From Candidatus Scatomonas pullistercoris (lineage in GTDB: Bacteria > Bacillota > Clostridia > Lachnospirales > Lachnospiraceae), in contig DVOO01000011.1 in the NCBI GenBank assembly GCA_018713515.1, forward strand, positions 62,001-126,000: a DNA stretch of 64,000 nucleotides. Direction: 5' to 3'. Below the pieces are notes generated by a model. The model did not search any database and had not been told where the DNA came from. It saw only the letters and a program-made list of their open reading frames with translations. Positions 57,476 through 64,000 of the stretch are shown piece after piece. Every line of letters starts with the position of its first letter. The first letter of the stretch is position 1. The position numbers and the translations under genes were made by a program.

Positions 57476-58831
57476 ATGGATTGGAAAGATAAGAAGGTTC
57501 TGGTTTTCGGATCGGGAAAGAGCGGAATGGGAGCAGCCGGGCTTCTCAGCAGCCTGGAGGCCTGCCCGATTATTTTTGACAGTAATGAGAAAGTGGACAG
57601 GCAGGCCATAGAGAAGAAGCTGTGCGGCCGGGGGCAGATCTGCCTGGGCCATGTTCCGGAGGAGATTATGGATGCCCTGGATCTGGTGGTCATGAGTCCG
57701 GGAGTTCCCTGCGATCAGCCGCTGGTGGAAGAATTCCGGAAGAGAGGAATACCGGTCTGGGGAGAGGTGGAGCTGGCCTTCCGCCTGGGAAAAGGCAGAG
57801 TGCTGGCTGTTACCGGTACGAATGGGAAAACTACGACCACGGCCCTGCTGGGCGAGATTATGAAGGCAGCCTGCCCGGAGGTGTACGTGGTGGGAAATAT
57901 CGGAAATCCCTATACGGACGTTGTGCTGGAGCAGAGCGAAGAGGCGGTGACCGTGGCAGAGATCAGCAGCTTTCAGCTGGAAACCATCGATACCTTTCAT
58001 CCCTGCGTCAGCGCTATCACGAACATTACAGAGGATCACCTGAACCGGCACCATACCATGGAGGAATATATCCGTGTAAAGGAGCTGATTGCCGTGAATC
58101 AGTCAGGGGAGGATGTCTGCGTGCTGAATTATGAGGATCCGGTACTGCGGGCCTTCGGAGAGAAGCTTTCCTGCAGGACGGTTTACTTTTCCAGCAGAAG
58201 GGAGCTGGCCCGGGGCATTTTCCTGAAGAACGGAGCCATTATCCTGCGGGAGGGCGGCAGGGAGGTCCCCATTGTCCGGACAGAGGAGCTGAAGCTTCTG
58301 GGGCTCCACAACTATGAAAACGTTATGACTGCCGCCGCTATGGCCTGGTATGCCGGGGTGCCCGCAGATACGATCCGCAGGGCGGCCTGCGGATTTGCCG
58401 GGGTGGAGCACCGCATTGAGTATGTGGCGGAGAAAAACGGAGTAAAATATTACAATGATTCCAAAGGTACCAACCCGGATGCGGCCATCAAGGGGATTCA
58501 GGCCATGGTGCGGCCTACCCTGCTCATCGGAGGCGGATACGACAAGCAGTCCACCTACGGGGAGTGGATCGACAGCTTTGAGGGAAAAGTAAAGTACCTG
58601 GTGCTGATCGGAGAAACCCGCGAAAAGATTGCCCGGGAAGCCCGGGAACATGGATTCCCCGGGGAGGCGATCCTGTTCTGCGAAGATCTGGCGGAGGCGG
58701 TGCGCGTCTGCGCGGCCCGCGCCGTTTCGGGAGACGCGGTGCTTCTGTCCCCGGCCTGCGCCAGCTGGGATCAGTTTAAGAGCTATGAGGAGAGAGGAGA
58801 TTTATTTAAAAAGTATGTAAGGGCGCTGTAG
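57476..58831 (+). CDS. murD: UDP-N-acetylmuramoylalanine-D-glutamate ligase
   Basis: VTGTNGKTTTTALLGEI, NITEDHLNRH, YNDSKGTNPDA. Confidence 0.97.
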   Translation: MDWKDKKVLVFGSGKSGMGAAGLLSSLEACPIIFDSNEKVDRQAIEKKLCGRGQICLGHVPEEIMDALDLVVMSPGVPCDQPLVEEFRKRGIPVWGEVELAFRLGKGRVLAVTGTNGKTTTTALLGEIMKAACPEVYVVGNIGNPYTDVVLEQSEEAVTVAEISSFQLETIDTFHPCVSAITNITEDHLNRHHTMEEYIRVKELIAVNQSGEDVCVLNYEDPVLRAFGEKLSCRTVYFSSRRELARGIFLKNGAIILREGGREVPIVRTEELKLLGLHNYENVMTAAAMAWYAGVPADTIRRAACGFAGVEHRIEYVAEKNGVKYYNDSKGTNPDAAIKGIQAMVRPTLLIGGGYDKQSTYGEWIDSFEGKVKYLVLIGETREKIAREAREHGFPGEAILFCEDLAEAVRVCAARAVSGDAVLLSPACASWDQFKSYEERGDLFKKYVRAL

Positions 58832-58858
58832 AACGCCGCCCGGCAGTTTCAGGCATAA

Positions 58859-60022
58859 ATGAAAGATGGGCCAAATAAGATAGAAGAAAAGAAGACAGGT
58901 CGGTCGGCCATGGGACAGTCGGAAAAGAAGAAAATGGATACTGCGTTATTTGTGCTGGTGCTGATCCTGGCAGTCTGCGGACTGCTGCTTCTGTACAGCA
59001 CCAGCGCGTATAATGGCCGGGTGAAATTTCATGACCCGGCTTATTATTTTAAAAAACAGCTGTTTGCCACGGCTCTGGGTATTCTGGGAATGTGCATGGT
59101 TTCCCGGATGGACTACAGGGCTCTTTTGCGTTTTGCGCCTGTTCTGTATCTGGCATCGCTGGGATTGTCCGCCGCAGTGCTGTTCGTGGGAGAAGAGATC
59201 AACGGATCCAGGCGGTGGCTGTCTCTGGGACCTTTGTCCTTCCAGCCTTCAGAATTTGCCAAGGTGGCAGTGATCCTTTTTCTGGCCTGGGTGATTCAGA
59301 AGACCAGAAGCAGAACTACCAGCTTCCGCTTCATGGCCCTGGTCATTGTAAGCATTCTGCCGGTGGCCGCCCTGGTGGGCTCCAACAATCTGAGCACGGC
59401 GGTTATCATTCTGGCCGTGGGGATGATCACCGTCTTCGTATCCAATCCCAGATATCTTCCCTTTCTCTGGATCGGGGCGGCGGCCGTCTGTTTTATTGCC
59501 GTATTTCTCAGCGTGGAGAGCTACCGGCTGGAACGGCTTGCTATCTGGAGAAATCCGGAAGCTTATGAGAAGGGCTTCCAGACCATCCAGGGGCTGTACG
59601 CCATCGGCAGCGGAGGGATTTTCGGAAAAGGGCTTGGGAATTCGCTGCAGAAGCTGGGATTTGTGCCGGAAGCCCAGAACGATATGATTTTTTCCATTAT
59701 CTGCGAGGAAACAGGTCTGGTGGGAGCGCTGCTCCTGATGCTGGTGTTTGGCCTTGTGATCTGGCGGCTGATGGTCATTTCCACCCATGCCCGGGATCTG
59801 ACGGGGGCCCTGATCGCGGCAGGCATTATGGGTCACATTGCGGTGCAGGTAATCCTGAATATTGCGGTTGTCACCAACACCATTCCCAACACAGGGATTA
59901 CGCTGCCCTTTATCAGCTACGGCGGAACCTCCGTGGTATTTTTGCTGGCCGAGATGGGGCTGGCCCTGTCGGTGTCGCGGACCGCCAATTTCTACGGGCA
60001 GATTGCGGCAAAGAGCATATGA
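58859..60022 (+). CDS. FtsW/RodA/SpoVE-family SEDS protein
   Basis: LLYSTSAYNG, GSRRWLSLGPLSFQPSEFAKVAVILFLAW, TGITLPFISYGGTSV. Confidence 0.94.
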   Translation: MKDGPNKIEEKKTGRSAMGQSEKKKMDTALFVLVLILAVCGLLLLYSTSAYNGRVKFHDPAYYFKKQLFATALGILGMCMVSRMDYRALLRFAPVLYLASLGLSAAVLFVGEEINGSRRWLSLGPLSFQPSEFAKVAVILFLAWVIQKTRSRTTSFRFMALVIVSILPVAALVGSNNLSTAVIILAVGMITVFVSNPRYLPFLWIGAAAVCFIAVFLSVESYRLERLAIWRNPEAYEKGFQTIQGLYAIGSGGIFGKGLGNSLQKLGFVPEAQNDMIFSIICEETGLVGALLLMLVFGLVIWRLMVISTHARDLTGALIAAGIMGHIAVQVILNIAVVTNTIPNTGITLPFISYGGTSVVFLLAEMGLALSVSRTANFYGQIAAKSI

Positions 60023-60055
60023 TATTATGAGAAGGTCTATACAGGAGCAACGGCC

Positions 60056-61342
60056 GTGGGACGATATCGAATAGAGGGAGGGCACAGGCTGGAGGGCCGT
60101 GTCCGGGTGCAGGGCTCAAAAAATGCGGTGCTGCCCATGATGGCAGCTTCCCTGCTGCAGAAGGGAACGGTGATTTTAAGACACTGCCCTAGAATAGACG
60201 ATGTGCGGTGCATGGAAGAAATCCTGCGGTACACCGGCGCCAGAACCTGGTGGCAGAAGGGGGATCTCTTTCTGGACTGCAGAGATATTGTCACAGGGAA
60301 AATTCCGGGGGCGTATGCGGATAAAATGCGCTCCTCTGTTTTTTTACTGGGCGGCCTGCTGCCGCGGCTGGGATCTGCCTTTGTCAGTTATCCGGGAGGC
60401 TGTACCATCGGACAGCGCCCGGTGGATCTGCATCTGTCCGTTCTGCGGGCGCTGGGAGCGAAATTGACGGAGACGGGGGAGGGAATATCTGCCTCTGCCG
60501 GCAGATTAAGGGGATGCAGCCATCATTTTCCGAAGATCAGCGTGGGCGCGACAGAAAATGGAGTGCTGGCCGCTGTCCTGGCCGAAGGAAAAACCTGTCT
60601 GTACAACTGTGCCAGAGAACCGGAGATCCTGCATCTGTGCCGTTTTCTGCGCCGGATGGGAGCCGTGATACAGGGGGAGGAAAGCGGGACGATCCGGATA
60701 CGGGGCGTGTCCGGCCTTCACTCTGCGGAGATGGAAGTACCTGCGGACCGGATCGCGGCAGGAACCTATCTTCTGGCGGGGGCCGCCACAAGGGGAGAGG
60801 TGGCGCTGGAGGGAGCGCCGGTGGCAGAAATCCGTTCGCTGCTGGAGCTGTATGGGAAAATGGGTGGACAATACGAAGTAAAAGGTGGTACACTGTTTAC
60901 GGACAGCAGGGGAATTGGAAACAGGCCGGTGCAGGTTGCCACCGGCTGCTATCCGGGTTTCCCCACGGATCTGCAGTCTCCTCTGGCAGCCGTGTGTGCC
61001 ACCATAGAGGGGATCAGCAGAATCCGGGAGACGATTTTTGAAGACCGGTATCAGGCAGCTCTGGAGCTGCGGAAAATGGGCGCGGATATATCTGTGCGGG
61101 ACGGGGAACTGCAGATCTGCGGAGGCAGGCTGCGGGGCGCGGCTCTGCGGGCAGGAGATCTGCGGGGAGGCGCGGCCCTGATTCTGGCCGGCCTGGCGGC
61201 CTCCGGAGTGACACAGATAGAGAATTCCTGTTATGTGGAGCGGGGATATGAACAGATAGAGAAAGATCTCCGCCAGCTGGGAGGCGCGGTCAGATATGAG
61301 AAGACATCCCGGATGCCGGTTTATGCAGATACAGAGGAGTGA
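60056..61342 (+). CDS. murA: UDP-N-acetylglucosamine 1-carboxyvinyltransferase (GTG start)
   Basis: QGSKNAVLPMMAASLL, RSSVFLLGGLLPRLGSAFVSYPGGCTIGQRPVDLH (catalytic Cys loop). Confidence 0.95.
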   Translation: MGRYRIEGGHRLEGRVRVQGSKNAVLPMMAASLLQKGTVILRHCPRIDDVRCMEEILRYTGARTWWQKGDLFLDCRDIVTGKIPGAYADKMRSSVFLLGGLLPRLGSAFVSYPGGCTIGQRPVDLHLSVLRALGAKLTETGEGISASAGRLRGCSHHFPKISVGATENGVLAAVLAEGKTCLYNCAREPEILHLCRFLRRMGAVIQGEESGTIRIRGVSGLHSAEMEVPADRIAAGTYLLAGAATRGEVALEGAPVAEIRSLLELYGKMGGQYEVKGGTLFTDSRGIGNRPVQVATGCYPGFPTDLQSPLAAVCATIEGISRIRETIFEDRYQAALELRKMGADISVRDGELQICGGRLRGAALRAGDLRGGAALILAGLAASGVTQIENSCYVERGYEQIEKDLRQLGGAVRYEKTSRMPVYADTEE

Positions 61343-61344
61343 GA

Positions 61345-62232
61345 ATGAGCAGAAAAAAGAAAAAGAAACGTTCCAGGAAAACCAGAAAAATCATACTGTG
61401 TTCAGTTTTGGGGGCAGCAGCTGCTGCTGTTCTGCTTTTCTGGGGACTGTTTTATATTCGGGAAGTGGAAGTGGTGGGAAATACCCGCTATACAGCAGAG
61501 GAAGTGGAGGATATGGTGATCAGCGGTTTTCTGGATCACAATTCCGTATGGCTTTCGGTGTTTCGCAGACAGATTAATCTGGAGGATGTGCCCTTTATGG
61601 AGTCTGTAGAGGTGGAATATCTGAACCGCGGCAGCGTCCGTCTGTTTGTGACGGAAAAACATCCCATCGGATATGTGAACCTGAACGGGATACGGTATTA
61701 TTTTGACCAGGAAGGCCTTGTGCTGGAGGCAGTCCACGACTCGGAAACTCTGGAACCGGGCGGGACGGCGCTGGCCGGCAATGCAGAGGAGAATACTTCT
61801 TCCTCCGTCTCTTCAGGCTCCGTTTCCTCCTCCGCGGAAAGAAGCGGAACGGACAGTACAGAGGAACAGAAAGCGGAGGGATATTCTCCGGCTCTGACCG
61901 ATCTGCCTCTGGTGACCGGACTGTCTGTGGATACGGCGGCGGTGGGCGAGAAGCTTCAGGTGGAGGATGCGTCTGTATTCAACACCATTCAGGCTCTGGT
62001 GCGCATGATGGAGAAGTACAGCATACAGCCGGACAGTATTGAATTTGCGGAAGATCTGACGGTGACGCTTCACTATGGAGATGTGCAGGTGAGGCTTGGG
62101 GCGGACACGGATCTGGAAGAAAAAATGACCAGGGTGGCCGCAATTCTGCCGGAACTGGAGGGAATGTCCGGGGTGCTGCATCTGGAGGACTTTACAGAGG
62201 ATACCCCGAATATTGTGTTTGGCCAGGAGTAG
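61345..62232 (+). CDS. FtsQ/DivIB-type division protein (POTRA domain)
   Basis: Basic N-tail, TM, VVGNTRYTAEEVEDMV; position before ftsZ. Confidence 0.82.
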   Translation: MSRKKKKKRSRKTRKIILCSVLGAAAAAVLLFWGLFYIREVEVVGNTRYTAEEVEDMVISGFLDHNSVWLSVFRRQINLEDVPFMESVEVEYLNRGSVRLFVTEKHPIGYVNLNGIRYYFDQEGLVLEAVHDSETLEPGGTALAGNAEENTSSSVSSGSVSSSAERSGTDSTEEQKAEGYSPALTDLPLVTGLSVDTAAVGEKLQVEDASVFNTIQALVRMMEKYSIQPDSIEFAEDLTVTLHYGDVQVRLGADTDLEEKMTRVAAILPELEGMSGVLHLEDFTEDTPNIVFGQE

Positions 62233-62305
62233 GGACACGGCGGATTTTTCTGTTTTACATCCCGGACAGGGAGCGGAAAAAATTGAGGAAAAATCGAAAA
62301 AGAGG

Positions 62306-62334
62306 TTGATAATTTTTTGGAATAATACTATTAT
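62306..62334 (+). promoter_or_regulatory. ftsZ promoter
   Basis: TTGATA-N17-TATTAT. Confidence 0.65.
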
Positions 62335-62492
62335 ATATCTATATGCTGCTCACCCTGTCGGTGCGCGCAGAAGAATCCAGAGACAATGAGGCAAGAGGAA
62401 TACGGAAGGATATTTTCAGGAATACCTTCTGTCAGAGAATACTTTTCGAGGAGATTATAAATAGGCAGAGCTGCCGTAAAGGAGGAAGTACT

Positions 62493-63671
62493 TTGTTAGA
62501 GATCATGACAAATGAAGCGGAATCTTCCGCAAAGATCATCGTAATCGGTGTTGGCGGAGCCGGAAATAATGCTGTCAACAGAATGGTGGAGGAATCCATC
62601 GGCGGAGTGGAGTTCGTCGGTGTCAATACAGATAAACAGGCTTTGACGCTGTGCAAGGCCCCCACAGTTCTTCAGATCGGGGAGAAAGTGACGAAGGGAC
62701 TGGGAGCCGGAGCAAAGCCGGAAGTAGGAGAGAAGGCAGCGGAAGAGAGCGTGGACGATCTGAAGCAGCTGATGGAAGGCGCGGACATGGTATTCGTCAC
62801 CTGCGGCATGGGCGGCGGAACCGGAACGGGAGCTGCTCCCGTAGTGGCAGGACTGGCCAAGGAGATGGGGATCCTGACCGTCGGCGTTGTGACCAAGCCC
62901 TTCCGTTTTGAGGCAAAGACCCGCATGAGCAACGCGCTCATGGGCATTGAGAAACTGAAACAGAATGTGGATACACTGATCGTGATCCCCAACGATAAGC
63001 TGCTGGAAATCGTGGACCGCAGGACCACCATGCCGGAGGCACTGCGCAAGGCCGATGAGGTGCTGCAGCAGGCCGTGCAGGGCATTACCGATCTGATCAA
63101 CCTGCCGGCACTGATCAATCTGGATTTCGCCGATGTGCAGACAGTTATGACCGACAAGGGAATCGCTCATATCGGTATCGGCGAAGCCAAGGGAGACGAC
63201 AAGGCGCTGGAGGCTGTACAGCAGGCTGTGGCCAGCCCGCTGCTGGAGACAACGATCCAGGGCGCTTCCCACGTAATCATCAATATTTCCGGAGACATCT
63301 CCCTGATGGATGCCAACGATGCGGCAAGCTACGTGCAGAATCTGGCCGGAGAGGAAGCCAATATCATCTTTGGTGCTATGTACGATGATTCGATTCCGGA
63401 TACGGCAAAGATTACTGTGATTGCCACCGGGCTGGATGACGCCACCGCCCGACAGGCCAGCGTGGCGGATGCCAAGAAGGCCGCGGAGGCTTCCAAGAAG
63501 GCGGCATTTAATAACGCGGGCTTTAAGATGCCCACTTTCCAGATGCCGCAGCAGCAGGTACAGCCCCAGCAGCAGGCACCTTCCTACACGATTCCGAAGT
63601 CCGGGCCTATTACCAGCAATGTGCCGAAGAAGGACATTCAGATTCCGGATTTCCTGAAGAACAGAAAATAA
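62493..63671 (+). CDS. ftsZ: Cell division GTPase FtsZ (TTG start)
   Basis: [30 protein letters not shown]; start after GGAGG; C-terminal [11 protein letters not shown]. Confidence 0.97.
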   Translation: MLEIMTNEAESSAKIIVIGVGGAGNNAVNRMVEESIGGVEFVGVNTDKQALTLCKAPTVLQIGEKVTKGLGAGAKPEVGEKAAEESVDDLKQLMEGADMVFVTCGMGGGTGTGAAPVVAGLAKEMGILTVGVVTKPFRFEAKTRMSNALMGIEKLKQNVDTLIVIPNDKLLEIVDRRTTMPEALRKADEVLQQAVQGITDLINLPALINLDFADVQTVMTDKGIAHIGIGEAKGDDKALEAVQQAVASPLLETTIQGASHVIINISGDISLMDANDAASYVQNLAGEEANIIFGAMYDDSIPDTAKITVIATGLDDATARQASVADAKKAAEASKKAAFNNAGFKMPTFQMPQQQVQPQQQAPSYTIPKSGPITSNVPKKDIQIPDFLKNRK

Positions 63672-63743
63672 GAGCTGAAACAGCAGAAACCGGCAGGCGC
63701 CTGAGACGTCTGCCGGTTCTTTTGCTTGTGCAGGATGCAGGTT

Positions 63744-64000
63744 TCAGCGGAAGTATTTGTCCCTTATGGTGTCCACAGGCATATCCATCCCGGTCCAGAG
63801 CCGGAAGGCCTCCGCGCCCTGGTATAGCAGCATGTACATGCCGTTGAAGGTTTTGTGGCCGGATTCACGGGCCAGCCGAAGAAGCCGGGTTTCCCTGGGA
63901 TTATAGATGATGTCGGCCACCGTCAGAGAGGGGGGCAGCAGAGACATATCCTCGATCAGAGAATGCTCTGTATCCGGTGCCATGCCCACGGAGGTGGCGT
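63744..64000 (-). CDS. aroE: Shikimate dehydrogenase, C-terminal part (truncated by window edge)
   Basis: NATSVGMAPDTEHS-type motif, VADIIYNPRETRLL, GMYMLLYQGAEAFRLWTG. Confidence 0.88.
   Translation of the reverse strand, partial: ATSVGMAPDTEHSLIEDMSLLPPSLTVADIIYNPRETRLLRLARESGHKTFNGMYMLLYQGAEAFRLWTGMDMPVDTIRDKYFR

Noticed and set aside
56795-58054. 419-aa minus-strand ORF opposite mraY/murD
   Set aside because: Shadow ORF of two certain genes.
1-64000. Defence islands, CRISPR arrays, prophage or integrative element
   Set aside because: No repeat-spacer array, integrase, transposase, restriction or toxin-antitoxin pair was recognised; gene content is housekeeping-like.

Overview
This window looks like a chromosomal segment of a spore-forming, Gram-positive anaerobe, probably Lachnospiraceae/Clostridia; that placement is inferred from gene content and codon style. 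Most of it is densely packed housekeeping genes. In order: ispE (partial), a GntR regulator, a gerA/B/C-type germination operon, spoIIR, murI, a polysaccharide-deacetylase-like protein, a trigger-factor-like lipoprotein, and tRNA-Ala(CGC). Next come a small HD alarmone-hydrolase-like gene with a STAS-kinase fusion, a MerR regulator facing a heterodimeric ABC exporter, an ECF S-component, a class II RNR, alr, bacteriohemerythrin, an amino-acid ABC importer, purB, purA and glyQS. Then an orphan holin-like gene, a stand-alone Spo0A-C-like protein, a carbamate kinase, murE, the priA-def-fmt-rsmB-rlmN-prpC-prkC-rsgA-rpe-thiN run, ychF, the mraZ...ftsZ dcw cluster and aroE (partial). I found no CRISPR array, transposon or prophage. 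The best candidates for something undescribed are in the non-coding DNA. (1) Two tandem paralogous small-RNA units sit on the minus strand between arcC and murE. They share an identical 55-bp core with a perfect TATAAT and a C-rich anti-Shine-Dalgarno-like tract, but have different intrinsic terminators. (2) A hairpin between the two class B PBP genes combines a terminator with an SD sequester, and a SigE-like promoter is embedded so that its transcript would lose the 5' arm. (3) A stand-alone Spo0A DNA-binding domain has a near-consensus 0A box upstream. (4) Structured leaders lie upstream of purA, mraZ and an ECF S-component, and an NrdR-box core sits inside the class II RNR promoter. All motif and fold calls were made by eye; no searches were run.
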